Assembly (NCBI GenBank): GCA_964643255.1
Contig: CAZXSM010000075.1
Location: forward strand, 1 to 9,459
Direction of reading: 5' to 3'
From: JAAYRG01 sp964643255
GTDB lineage: Bacteria > Bacillota > Clostridia > Lachnospirales > Lachnospiraceae
Length of the DNA stretch: 9,459 bases
Below the pieces are notes generated by a model. The model saw only the letters and a list, made by a program, of their open reading frames with translations. It was not told the origin of the DNA and ran no database searches. This document shows, piece after piece, positions 1 through 7,066 of the stretch (positions are counted from its first letter, which is position 1; each line of letters opens with the position of its first letter). The position numbers and the translations under genes were made by a program.

Positions 1-619
1 TATCAAATAATGGCATTCCACCTAAAAGCAAAAGTATAATTAATATAATCGTCATCACAATATAAATTAAATATAAAATTCTAGCTGATTCTTTTATTTT
101 GGGAACAAGTTTATCTACTGAAGTTCCTGGAACCTCAGCCTTCATAATATACATAGACCTACCACCTGCAAGTGGTACTATGGAAATTACAAAGACCAAG
201 ACCCCCATACCACCTATCCAATGGGTAAAGGACCTCCAGAACAAGAGTCCATTAGACATAACTTCAACATCAGTAAGAACGCTAGATCCTGTAGTAGTAA
301 ATCCTGATATTGTTTCGAAAACTGCATTTATATAACTAGGTATTTCTCCACTAAGAGTAAAAGGTAAGGCTCCAAATAATGATAATACAAGCCAAGATAA
401 GGCTACTATAACAAAGCCTTCTTTGGCATAAATAATTGTGTTTTTAGGTTTTTTATAGGAAATCATAAAGCCTAAAACAGAAACTACTATTATTGTAGCA
501 ATAAAGGCTGATACTGTATTTTCTTTATAATAAAGTGCCACAATGGTAGGTAAAACCAATATAACCCCTTCTAATCTCATAATATAACCTAAAATATATA
601 ATACCATTTTAACATTCAT
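1..619 (-). CDS. trkH: Trk-type potassium uptake channel subunit TrkH (partial, N-terminal 206 residues)
   Basis: This is the membrane subunit of a Trk/Ktr potassium uptake system, which conducts K+ inward and is gated by the cytoplasmic TrkA ring. The visible 206 residues begin MNVKMVLYILGYIMRLEGV and contain several hydrophobic helices (about 7-30, 34-53, 68-88, 136-151 and 181-200). The first pore loop is FETISGFTTTGSSVL, with the selectivity-filter segment TTTGSS at 108-113, followed by the family signature WRSFTHWIGGMGV at 128-140. The start is ATG at 617-619, preceded by GTGGAGAA with good spacing. The rest of the gene (family length about 450-490 residues) lies beyond the left edge. 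It begins 30 bp after the trkA stop codon, so the pair is almost certainly co-transcribed. TrkH and KtrB are related; two-RCK TrkA next door favours the Trk name. Confidence 0.95.
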   Translation of the reverse strand, partial: MNVKMVLYILGYIMRLEGVILVLPTIVALYYKENTVSAFIATIIVVSVLGFMISYKKPKNTIIYAKEGFVIVALSWLVLSLFGALPFTLSGEIPSYINAVFETISGFTTTGSSVLTDVEVMSNGLLFWRSFTHWIGGMGVLVFVISIVPLAGGRSMYIMKAEVPGTSVDKLVPKIKESARILYLIYIVMTIILIILLLLGGMPLFD

Positions 620-649
620 ATTTTTCTCCACATATATATACTTTTCAAA

Positions 650-2160
650 CTATTTAACTATATCTCTTAAGTCTCTCAAATATGGTATTGTTGTAACAAC
701 TATCACGTTATCATTTATTTCGATTATATCATCCCCACCTGGTATTATAATTTCTTTGTCGCGTACAATACATGAAACAAGCAAATTATCTTTAAATTTT
801 ATATCTTTTAATTTAACACCTAGAAAATCATGCCTTACTTTAACTAAAAATTCAAGAACCTCAACTTTATCGTCAATGATTCTATGCAGAGTTTGTACAT
901 TACTTCCCATAGAATTTTGTAGTGCTCTAACATACTGAATAATTTGACTTGCCGTTAAGTATCTAGGGGAAATTACCGTGTCTAATAAGTGTTCATTTAA
1001 TAGATGAGCAAGATCCAAATTATTGACTTTAGTTATTATTTTTCTTGTCTTAAATTTATTTGCATACATAGAAACTATAATATTCTCTTCGTCATTTCCT
1101 GTGAGGGCTACAAAGGCATCAATATCGCTAATGCCTTCTTCTAAAAGCAATTCGTGATTGGTACCATCTCCGTTAATAATCATGGCCTCTGGTAATTCTT
1201 TACTTAAATATTTAGCTCTCTCATAATCTTTTTCGATAATTGTGGTCTCAATTCCTACATCTTCAAGCATTTTAGCTAGATAATAAGAAATCCTTCCACC
1301 ACCGATTATCATGACATTTCCTATCTTTTCTTTATATAATCCTGTATTTTTTACGAACTTAGTAATTTGACCAACAGACCCAGTTAAATAAATTTCATCT
1401 CCTGCTTGCAAAATTACATTACCACTAGGAATTATCACTTGGCCTTTTCTCTCAATTGCACAAATTAATATTTTAGACTTAAATCTTGATCCGATAGTTA
1501 ATAAGACTTGGCCATCAAGCATAGAATCTTTTTCAACAATTATTTGAATAAGTTCTACCCTTTCCCTTGAAAAGGTTTCTATTTTTTGGGCAGTAGGGAA
1601 ACGTAGTATTCTTGATATTTCTTTTGCCGCTGTAAATTCCGGATTAATAGACATATCAAGTCCTAGTTCATTTCTCATAAAGAAAAGCTGTTCAGAATAT
1701 TCTGGATTTCTAATACGAGCCACAGTACTTTTAACACCAAGTTTCTTAGCTATCATGCAACTAAGCATATTAACCTCGTCACNNNNNNNNNNNNNNNNNN
1801 NNNNNNNNNNNNNNNNNNNNNNNNNNNNNNNNNNNNNNNNNNNNNNNNNNNNNNNNNNNNNNNNNNNNNNNNNNNNNNNNNNCTTTTAACACCAAGTTTC
1901 TTAGCTATCATGCAACTAAGCATATTAACCTCGTCACTAGAAGTTGCTGCAATTAACACATCAGCCTTGCCGGCCTCTGCCTGCTTTAGTACATTATAAC
2001 TAGCTCCATTACCCTTTATTGCTATCACATCAGAGGTGTTTAATGATCTTTCCACCACATTTACATTATTATCAATAATTACAATATCATGGCCTTCTTG
2101 TGAAAGCTCTTTTACAAGAGTATGGCCTACCTTTCCTTCCCCAACGATAACTATTCTCAT
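650..2160 (-). CDS. trkA: Trk potassium uptake regulatory subunit TrkA (interrupted by an assembly gap; intact when repaired)
   Basis: TrkA is the cytoplasmic NAD(H)-binding regulatory subunit that forms a gating ring under TrkH. It starts MRIVIVGEGKVGHTLV with the Rossmann motif GEGKVG at residues 7-12 and the acidic end of the second strand at IIDNN. A second Rossmann motif, GGGRIS, lies near residue 235 of the repaired protein, so there are two RCK_N plus RCK_C units, the usual TrkA plan. Read literally, the frame passes into 100 N at 1783-1882, and the codons on both sides are duplicated (see the repeat entries). Removing the Ns and one 55-base copy (155 bases) leaves 1356 bases, 451 residues plus TAG, the normal family length and in frame throughout. 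The start ATG at 2158-2160 has GGGG upstream. It lies 27 bp after asnA and 30 bp before trkH. Confidence 0.93.
1728..1782. repeat. 55-base exact duplicate, left copy (assembly overlap)
   Basis: These 55 bases are identical to 1883-1937 and abut the N run directly. They encode the same trkA residues (MLSCMIAKKLGVK and the codons around it). An exact repeat ending at the gap boundary on both sides is the overlap expected when two contigs from a k-mer graph assembler share one terminal k-mer and were then joined with Ns. It is very unlikely to be a biological duplication. Confidence 0.95.
1783..1882. other. Scaffold gap of exactly 100 N
   Basis: All bases from 1783 to 1882 are N. A round length of 100 is a common placeholder for a gap of unknown size. 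Because the flanks overlap by 55 identical bases, the true gap is probably negative: nothing is missing and 155 bases of the scaffold are surplus. Confidence 0.97.
1883..1937. repeat. 55-base exact duplicate, right copy (assembly overlap)
   Basis: This is the second copy of 1728-1782. From here the trkA frame continues upstream without interruption to its start at 2160. Either copy can be kept when the two contigs are merged. Confidence 0.95.
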
Positions 2161-2187
2161 AATTTATCCCCATTCTACCTTATTACC

Positions 2188-3198
2188 TTATAACAAATAG
2201 ATACCATTCTCTTTAGCCACATCAATTGTTTCTTGAGGCCATACAGAACATTGTACTTCTCCTATATGTGCCTTTTTCAAAAAAAACATACACATTCTGG
2301 ACTGTCCAATTCCACCACCAACAGTATATGGTAATTCACCGTTAAGAAGTGACTTTTGGAATGGTAGATCAGCCCTATCCATACAATTAGAAATTTCTAA
2401 CTGTTTTCTAAGTCTTTCTACATCAACTCTAATACCCATAGACGAAAGCTCTAAAGCTATATCAAGTACAGGGTAATATACTATAATATCTCCATTAAGT
2501 TCCCAGTCATCATAGTCAGGTGCCCTATCATCATGAGGCTTACCAGATTTAAGTTTACCTCCTATTTGTGATATAAATACTGCACCATGTTTTTTAGATA
2601 TATTATACTCCCTTTCTTTAGGACTAGAATCTGGATACATATCCTCTAAGTCTTGGGAAGTTATAAAAAAGATTTCATCTGGTAGAATTTCTTCCAGAAA
2701 AATATATTCAGTATTTAGAGCCTTTTCTGTTATCTTTAAAGATGCATATACTTTTCTTACTATGCTTTTTAATGACTCCATAGTTCTTTCTTCTCTATGT
2801 ATAATTAATTCCCAGTCCCACTGGTCTACAAAAATCGAATGAATATTACCAGTAACTTCGTCTCTTCTTATAGCATTCATATCAGTATAGAGACCTTCTC
2901 CATATTCAAAACAATACTTTTTAAGAGCCAATCTTTTCCACTTGGCTAATGAATGTACTATTTCAACTTTAGCATTATCCTGTTCCTTTAAACCAAACTG
3001 TACTGGTCTTTCTACTCCACTTAGATTATCATTTAATCCTGTCTCTGGTTTAACAAAAAGCGGTGCGGATACACGTGCTAAATTCAGTTGCCTAGCAAGT
3101 TCTCTTTCAAAAAAATCTTTGCAAAACTTAATAGCAACTTGGGTTTCTTTAATATCTAATACTGATTTATAATTATCTGGAATTATCAAATGTTCCAT
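2188..3198 (-). CDS. asnA: Aspartate--ammonia ligase (asparagine synthetase A)
   Basis: AsnA makes L-asparagine from L-aspartate, ammonia and ATP through an aspartyl-AMP intermediate, in the cytoplasm. It has the class II aminoacyl-tRNA-synthetase fold. The 336-residue product, MEHLIIPDNYKSVLD onward, matches the family length of about 330. Family signatures visible are RRDEVTGNIHSIFVDQWDWE at 111-130, GKPHDDRAPDYDDWELNGD at 219-237 and the motif-3-like GGGIGQSRMCMF at 294-305, which contributes to the ATP site. The frame stays open for 13 codons upstream to an ATG at 3237, but the ATG at 3196-3198 has GGAGG seven bases before it and begins at the conserved N-terminus, so it is preferred. trkA follows after 27 bp, suggesting an asnA-trkA-trkH transcript. 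No T-box consensus is visible in the leader. Confidence 0.97.
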   Translation of the reverse strand: MEHLIIPDNYKSVLDIKETQVAIKFCKDFFERELARQLNLARVSAPLFVKPETGLNDNLSGVERPVQFGLKEQDNAKVEIVHSLAKWKRLALKKYCFEYGEGLYTDMNAIRRDEVTGNIHSIFVDQWDWELIIHREERTMESLKSIVRKVYASLKITEKALNTEYIFLEEILPDEIFFITSQDLEDMYPDSSPKEREYNISKKHGAVFISQIGGKLKSGKPHDDRAPDYDDWELNGDIIVYYPVLDIALELSSMGIRVDVERLRKQLEISNCMDRADLPFQKSLLNGELPYTVGGGIGQSRMCMFFLKKAHIGEVQCSVWPQETIDVAKENGIYLL

Positions 3199-3205
3199 TA
3201 AAAAG

Positions 3206-3210
3206 CCTCC
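3206..3210 (-). promoter_or_regulatory. Ribosome binding site that sets the asnA start
   Basis: GGAGG on the minus strand lies seven bases before the ATG at 3196-3198. The upstream in-frame ATG at 3237 has no comparable site, which decides in favour of the shorter 336-residue protein. Confidence 0.85.
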
Positions 3211-3220
3211 ATCATTTTCT

Positions 3221-3248
3221 TTTATATTTGAAAACAAACTGTGAACAA
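3221..3248 (-). promoter_or_regulatory. Possible second, proximal asnA promoter
   Basis: On the minus strand, TTGTTC (3243-3248) and TATAAA (3221-3226) are separated by 16 bases, a passable sigma-A arrangement. Transcription would begin near 3214 and still include the GGAGG site. The -35 hexamer falls inside the inverted repeat at 3231-3268, so a protein bound there could block this promoter. In AT-rich DNA such matches arise by chance. Confidence 0.35.
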
Positions 3249-3268
3249 TAAAGTTTACAATTTGTTTT
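3231..3268. repeat. Imperfect 16-bp inverted repeat in the asnA leader
   Basis: The arms 3231-3246 and 3253-3268 pair around a six-base centre (3247-3252). In the asnA sense strand the stem has one A-C mismatch and one G-U wobble, and it is bordered by a short U run. It could be a leader RNA hairpin or attenuator if transcription starts at the distal promoter, or a DNA operator (core GTTnACAnTTTGTTT) overlapping the proximal -35 element. I do not recognise it as a known regulator's site. Confidence 0.6.
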
Positions 3269-3299
3269 TATTACTTTAATACTTTAATCATATTTTGGG

Positions 3300-3328
3300 A
3301 TTATACTATAAATAGTAGTGAAATAGTT
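3300..3328 (-). promoter_or_regulatory. Probable distal asnA promoter (good -10, weak -35)
   Basis: A perfect TATAAT lies at 3300-3305 on the minus strand, about 100 bases upstream of asnA. With a 17-base spacer the -35 position (3323-3328) reads AACTAT, a poor match to TTGACA. The weak -35 box coincides with the spaced repeats at 3317-3354, which suggests either an UP-element effect of the A tracts or dependence on a bound regulator. The leader would run about 95 bases. Confidence 0.5.
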
Positions 3329-3354
3329 TTTTTAGTGAAGCTAAAAGTTTTTTT
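3317..3354. repeat. Two spaced repeats with A7 tracts upstream of asnA
   Basis: On the plus strand the elements AGTGAA (3317 and 3334) and AGTTTTTTT (ending 3333 and 3354) each occur twice. The two T7 tracts start 21 bases apart, two helical turns. They cover the -35 region of the distal asnA promoter. Paired phased A tracts suggest bent DNA, an UP element or tandem binding of a regulator; which of these applies is inference. Confidence 0.5.
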
Positions 3355-3387
3355 CACACTCTCCTCCCCATATTATATATAAATAAG

Positions 3388-3424
3388 TGGCTCAAAGTTA
3401 TGATGAATACATAACTTTGAGTCA
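3388..3424. terminator. Stem-loop terminator between the lipoprotein gene and asnA
   Basis: A perfect 12-bp stem pairs 3391-3402 with 3410-3421 around a 7-base loop. On the plus strand a G-U and two further pairs extend it to 15 bp, and a TTTTT tract follows at 3425-3429. On the minus strand, the direction of the neighbouring genes, the stem starts four bases past the TAA of the lipoprotein gene but is followed by a weaker U-rich stretch. It most likely ends the minus-strand operon and may work in both directions. Confidence 0.75.
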
Positions 3425-3427
3425 TTT

Positions 3428-4144
3428 TTATTCTAAAACTAATACTGCTACTTGGGAAGAAGCTTGTTTATATTTATTAACAGTAAGCTTCATATCGTTA
3501 ATGCTTGCTTCTATCGGTATGCTATACAGTAAAATAGCTTGTTCTTCTTCTTTGCCAGCCAAATCAATATTCATAAACTGCATATCATTAGGCAAGTAAG
3601 TCTTTAATGGTTTATATATCTCGTTATCAATCTCTACATAAAATCCAACAGAAGAATTAAGCATGTCAAAACTTATTTCTTCATCAGAGTGATTAACCAC
3701 ATTAAACTCAACCTGCAAAGTAGAATTATCTGGCATGTTACCAGCTTCTATAAAAAAATAATCATCAAGATCATTTGATGCAAGACTTTGTATTTCATAG
3801 TTTGATAGCTCTATTCGTATATTATCATTAAAGTTCCAATGATTCACAAATTTTTCTTGGTCTATTTTATCTTGTTCTTCTGTTTCTTCTTCTATTTGAT
3901 TTTTTGTTTCTTCTTCTACTTGTTCTTCTGTCTTTTCTTCATCAAGTTCAACTTTGCTTTGTACCTTATCTACATTATTTACTTGGTTACCATTAACTGA
4001 TTGTTGATAGTCTTTATCATGAGATAAAATAACATCTGTCATCTCATTAATAATAGCTTCTTCTTCATCATCATTTAATTCTATAACATTGGTACAACCT
4101 GTAAATAATATACTTATTAAGATAAACAAAATAATTTTTTTCAT
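3428..4144 (-). CDS. Lipoprotein with acidic octapeptide repeats and a C-terminal Ig-like (DUF4352-like) domain
   Basis: The 238-residue product begins MKKIILFILISILFTGC, a type II signal peptide, with Cys17 as the predicted lipid-anchored residue (Phe at -3 is slightly atypical), so it should sit on the outer face of the membrane. A short segment, LNDDEEEAIINEMTDVILSH, resembles the N-terminus of lipoproteins seen in other Clostridia. Next comes an acidic linker of about 45 residues containing three octapeptide repeats. From about residue 100 a beta-rich region (VEFNVVNHSDEEISF, then a glycine-lysine-rich turn and LLYSIPIEA) resembles DUF4352-type Ig-like domains. Two tandem ATGs occur; AGAGGA is two bases before the first (4147) and five before the second (4144), so the second is preferred. 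It follows the kinase gene after 91 bp with no clear terminator or strong promoter between. The function is unknown. Confidence 0.85.
   Translation of the reverse strand: MKKIILFILISILFTGCTNVIELNDDEEEAIINEMTDVILSHDKDYQQSVNGNQVNNVDKVQSKVELDEEKTEEQVEEETKNQIEEETEEQDKIDQEKFVNHWNFNDNIRIELSNYEIQSLASNDLDDYFFIEAGNMPDNSTLQVEFNVVNHSDEEISFDMLNSSVGFYVEIDNEIYKPLKTYLPNDMQFMNIDLAGKEEEQAILLYSIPIEASINDMKLTVNKYKQASSQVAVLVLE
3869..3940 (-). repeat. Three 24-bp imperfect tandem repeats (octapeptide units) in the lipoprotein linker
   Basis: The units read EEKTEEQV, EEETKNQI and EEETEEQD. Each is 24 bases, and the underlying DNA is a degenerate run of GAA-rich codons. The block forms the highly acidic spacer between the lipid anchor and the beta domain and is probably variable in copy number among strains. 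Confidence 0.7.
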
Positions 4145-4238
4145 CATCTTCCTCTATTCAAAATATTATTTGTAACTACTTATATATCGTCTTTAATGTT
4201 TAAAACTTTGCATTTTCCACTTTAGATTGGTGTAAAAA

Positions 4239-5804
4239 TCAACTAGACTTTGTATCTAACTCAAACCAAAACTCAACACCATTATTATAGTTGTTAACTC
4301 CATAGTCTTGATTTAGAGAATCCATAACAGCCTTGACAATTGAAAGTCCAATCCCACTTCCACCATATTCTCTAGTTCTTGCCTTATCCACTTTATAAAA
4401 CTTATCCCACAGTTTGTCAAGTTCATCTTCAGGAATTTTCTCTCCTGAGTTAAAAACCTTAATTCTAACTGTTTCTTCTTTTTCTTCTAATGTGATTTTT
4501 ATAATTTTCTCATTATCTGCATGATTGATTGCATTACTAATATAATTATCTAGCACTTCTTCTACCATATACACATCTCCCCATACATAAATAGAATCTG
4601 TATGGTTGAAGATACACCTTATATCTTCCTTATCAAAAAGTATAGACTTAGAATTTAACATTGACCTAATTAACATTACAATATCAAAATGTTCAAACTC
4701 AATTTGACTTTCACCTGATTCTAGCTGGCTAAGAGAAATTAGTCTTTTAACAATTTGATTCATTCTAGCTGTCTCGTCTATAATAACATCGCAATAATAA
4801 TCACAGCTTTCTTCATCTTCATAAACATTTTCTTTTAGTCCTTCAGCATATGCATGTATTATAGCTATTGGTGTTTTTAGCTCATGGGAAACGTTAGATA
4901 CGAATTCTTTTTGCCTTTCATTTACTTTGATTCTATTATTTAAGTCTAATCTTAATTCATTATTGGCGGTTTTTAATTCCGAAATAGTATCTTCTAACTT
5001 TTCAGATAAGGAATTAATACATTCACCTAAAATTCCTATCTCGTCATATGTTTCCACTTTATACTTTACAGTAAAATCTAAGTTGGTCATTTTTTTAGCA
5101 ATTTCTGAAAGCTTTAGAATTGGTTTTGTAAATTTATTGCTAACATATAACATTATAAGTGCACCAACTATAATTGCAACAAAACCTACTATTGCAAGAA
5201 ACTTGTTAGATATTGAAACACTTTCTTGAATACTATCTAGGTTAGTTCTAATATATACAATATAATCATTCTCTAAGTTACCAATTAACTCTACATAACT
5301 TGCATCTATTCTTGCATCATGAAGTTGATATATATTATAATAATCTGCATTTTCTAATTCCTCTACAGAAAGATCTTTGTTTATACCTCTAAAAAAGTAG
5401 TCTTGTAGTATAGAAAATATACTTATATATTCACTATCTTCTTCATCAACTTTAGGAAATTCCAATTTCAAATCATCTGTAATGACATAAGCTCTTACAT
5501 TCCTTGTTTCGCTTATTCTTTGAATTTCATATATATCTTCACTACTTAGCGTTTCTTCTTCACCACTATATGACCTGTTAATCAAATTATATGTTTCATC
5601 TAACACTTGAATCTTACTATGTATATAGTAATCTTCTAGAAATATTTGATTAAATAGCCAAATCATGAAGATTGTTGCAGCTATAAGAATGGTGAGAGTT
5701 AGGGTCATTTTCATCCTAAGGGAATACCGTCTTCTTACATCTTTTCTAATCTTAATATTGTTATTAATAAATTTTTTTGATTTTTCTTTTAACGATTGAA
5801 ACAT
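4239..5804 (-). CDS. Membrane-bound HAMP sensor histidine kinase (VanS/PhoR-like)
   Basis: This 521-residue kinase senses an external signal and phosphorylates the response regulator encoded just upstream. A basic N-terminal tail is followed by TM1 at about 34-53, an extracellular sensor region of about 145 residues, TM2 at about 201-222 and a HAMP linker to about 275. The HisKA motif FVSNVSHELKTPIAII places the phospho-acceptor at His307. The ATPase domain shows the N box (EEVLDNYISNAINHA, Asn420/Asn424), a G1-like FNSGEKIPEDEL, the F-box-like LWDKFYKVDKART and the G2 motif GGSGIGLSIV at 481-490. All catalytic elements appear intact. The start ATG overlaps the regulator's stop codon (TAATG), which indicates translational coupling. 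The extracellular domain has no motif I recognise, so the stimulus cannot be named. The stop codon is TGA. Confidence 0.95.
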   Translation of the reverse strand: MFQSLKEKSKKFINNNIKIRKDVRRRYSLRMKMTLTLTILIAATIFMIWLFNQIFLEDYYIHSKIQVLDETYNLINRSYSGEEETLSSEDIYEIQRISETRNVRAYVITDDLKLEFPKVDEEDSEYISIFSILQDYFFRGINKDLSVEELENADYYNIYQLHDARIDASYVELIGNLENDYIVYIRTNLDSIQESVSISNKFLAIVGFVAIIVGALIMLYVSNKFTKPILKLSEIAKKMTNLDFTVKYKVETYDEIGILGECINSLSEKLEDTISELKTANNELRLDLNNRIKVNERQKEFVSNVSHELKTPIAIIHAYAEGLKENVYEDEESCDYYCDVIIDETARMNQIVKRLISLSQLESGESQIEFEHFDIVMLIRSMLNSKSILFDKEDIRCIFNHTDSIYVWGDVYMVEEVLDNYISNAINHADNEKIIKITLEEKEETVRIKVFNSGEKIPEDELDKLWDKFYKVDKARTREYGGSGIGLSIVKAVMDSLNQDYGVNNYNNGVEFWFELDTKSS

Positions 5805-6487
5805 TATTCGTCAACCTCAAATTTATAACCTAAACCCCATATTGTTTTTATATATTTACCTTTGTCGCCTAATTTACTTCTTAGTTTTTTAACGTGAGTA
5901 TCAATAGTTCTTGCATCACCAAAATAATCATAGTTCCATACACTATTAAGTATTTTAGCTCGGGATAGTGCTACCCCTTCATTTTGTATAAAATATGCTA
6001 ATAGTTCAAACTCTTTAAAACTAAGTTCTACTGGCTCTCCATCTACTTCAACTTTATGAGCTGTCTTATCAATATAGATACCACCAACCTCTACAGATTC
6101 TAGGTCAAGAGTATTGGTCCTTCTAAGCACTGCTTCTACTCTTGCTACTAAAACCTTTGGACTAAATGGTTTAGATATATATTCATCTACTCCTAATTTA
6201 AAGCCTTGAAGTTCATCTTGCTCTTCACCTTTGGCTGTGAGCATAATTATAGGAACATCAGAATATTCTCTGATTTCACGACATACTTGCCAGCCATCAA
6301 CTTTAGGCATCATAACATCAAGAATGATAAGGTCAATATTTATATCACTATTATTGAAAAATAGATCTAAGGCCTCTTCTCCATTTTCAGCCTCTATAAC
6401 ATTGTAATTTTCTTTAGTTAAAAAATCATTAAGTATTTTTCTCATTCTTGCTTCATCATCAACAACAAGAATATTAAGTTTTCCCAC
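5804..6487 (-). CDS. OmpR/PhoB-family response regulator
   Basis: The 227-residue protein is the DNA-binding partner of the histidine kinase that follows it. The receiver domain (about 1-120) carries the acidic pocket LVVDDEARM, the phospho-acceptor Asp57 in LIILDVMMPKVDGW, Thr84 in MLTAKGEE and Lys106 in ISKPFSP, so it should be phosphorylatable. The C-terminal winged helix (about 130-225) shows LSFKEFELLAYFIQNEG, the recognition region DARTIDTHVKKLRSKLG and the final hairpin IWGLGYKFE. Translation begins at GTG (6485-6487); AAGGAG at 6494-6499 is six bases upstream, and no better ATG exists. The gene starts 19 bp after the small membrane protein gene and overlaps the kinase by one base, so it is in the same operon. 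The regulon cannot be read from this window. Confidence 0.96.
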   Translation of the reverse strand: MGKLNILVVDDEARMRKILNDFLTKENYNVIEAENGEEALDLFFNNSDINIDLIILDVMMPKVDGWQVCREIREYSDVPIIMLTAKGEEQDELQGFKLGVDEYISKPFSPKVLVARVEAVLRRTNTLDLESVEVGGIYIDKTAHKVEVDGEPVELSFKEFELLAYFIQNEGVALSRAKILNSVWNYDYFGDARTIDTHVKKLRSKLGDKGKYIKTIWGLGYKFEVDE

Positions 6488-6506
6488 AATGTACTCCTTC
6501 CTTGAT

Positions 6507-7049
6507 TTAGTCCTCTATTGAAATCCCCTTTTCAATTAGTTGATTTTCTCTTTCTGTTAACTCTTCTTCCCAAGCTGCATATTTGTCTACCATGTCTTGT
6601 TCAAACTGTGTAAACACTGTTTTATCAGCTTGTAAGGCTATAATAAACATGATGACTATTACTATTGTAAGTATAATATTAATTACTCTAGCATTCACAT
6701 GTTTTTCTTTATTTGTCTGGGATAATTCTTTATAGTGTTCTAAGCTAACAGCCTCTATGTTTTCTGATGGTTCAATAAAGTTTTCAACAGGTATTTCTTC
6801 TAGTTGATCTAAAGTTTTATATTCTGCTTCTATTATTTTATCTTGTAAATCTTTTAAATAGGAGTATCCAACTATAGTTTGAAAAGTGTTTCTTTCAATT
6901 AACCTATTATATAATTTATAAATTGAATCCGGATCTGATAAGTCTGCTTTTTCCATAAAGAAGCTAATTGCCTCATAATCTTCATACGCTATGTTGTATT
7001 CTTCTTCTGAAGAAAATTTAAACCCATTGATAACATACTTGCTACTCAT
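6507..7049 (-). CDS. Single-pass membrane protein of unknown function
   Basis: The 180-residue protein has an N-terminal cytoplasmic part of about 120 residues, including SSKYVINGFKFSSEEEY, a helical region and the segment TIVGYSYLKDLQDKI. One hydrophobic helix follows at about 122-140, then an acidic, coiled-coil-prone tail of about 40 residues. Lys and Arg before the helix and acidic residues after it favour the N-terminus inside. I recall similar proteins of unassigned function in Lachnospiraceae-type genomes, but cannot name a family. The start is well supported by AAAGGAG seven bases upstream. It lies 17 bp after the cyclophilin gene and 19 bp before the response regulator, so it is embedded in this operon. 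A role as an accessory to the sensor kinase or to the secreted isomerase is possible but only inferred from position. Confidence 0.85.
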   Translation of the reverse strand: MSSKYVINGFKFSSEEEYNIAYEDYEAISFFMEKADLSDPDSIYKLYNRLIERNTFQTIVGYSYLKDLQDKIIEAEYKTLDQLEEIPVENFIEPSENIEAVSLEHYKELSQTNKEKHVNARVINIILTIVIVIMFIIALQADKTVFTQFEQDMVDKYAAWEEELTERENQLIEKGISIED

Positions 7050-7066
7050 TAGATACTCCTTTCATT

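Noticed and set aside
99..335. Plus-strand open frame
   Set aside because: It is antisense to the strongly conserved trkH pore region and has no ribosome binding site or recognisable protein.
756..938. Plus-strand open frame
   Set aside because: It is antisense to trkA, short and without any family resemblance.
650..1768. trkA as a separate 372-residue gene or as a pseudogene
   Set aside because: The internal ATG at 1768 lies in the duplicated 55-base overlap; collapsing the overlap gives one full-length TrkA.
2942..3172. Plus-strand open frame
   Set aside because: It is a shadow of asnA on the opposite strand.
3199..3387. T-box or other known riboswitch upstream of asnA
   Set aside because: The possible leader is at most about 100 bases and lacks the T-box consensus and specifier-loop architecture; no c-di-AMP riboswitch core was seen either.
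3387..3599. Plus-strand open frame
   Set aside because: It begins inside the terminator stem and is antisense to the lipoprotein gene.
4148..4238. Terminator or promoter between the kinase and lipoprotein genes
   Set aside because: Only a three-base-pair stem and poorly spaced AT-rich hexamers are present, not enough to call either.
4927..5229. Plus-strand open frame
   Set aside because: It is antisense to the HAMP and dimerisation region of the kinase.
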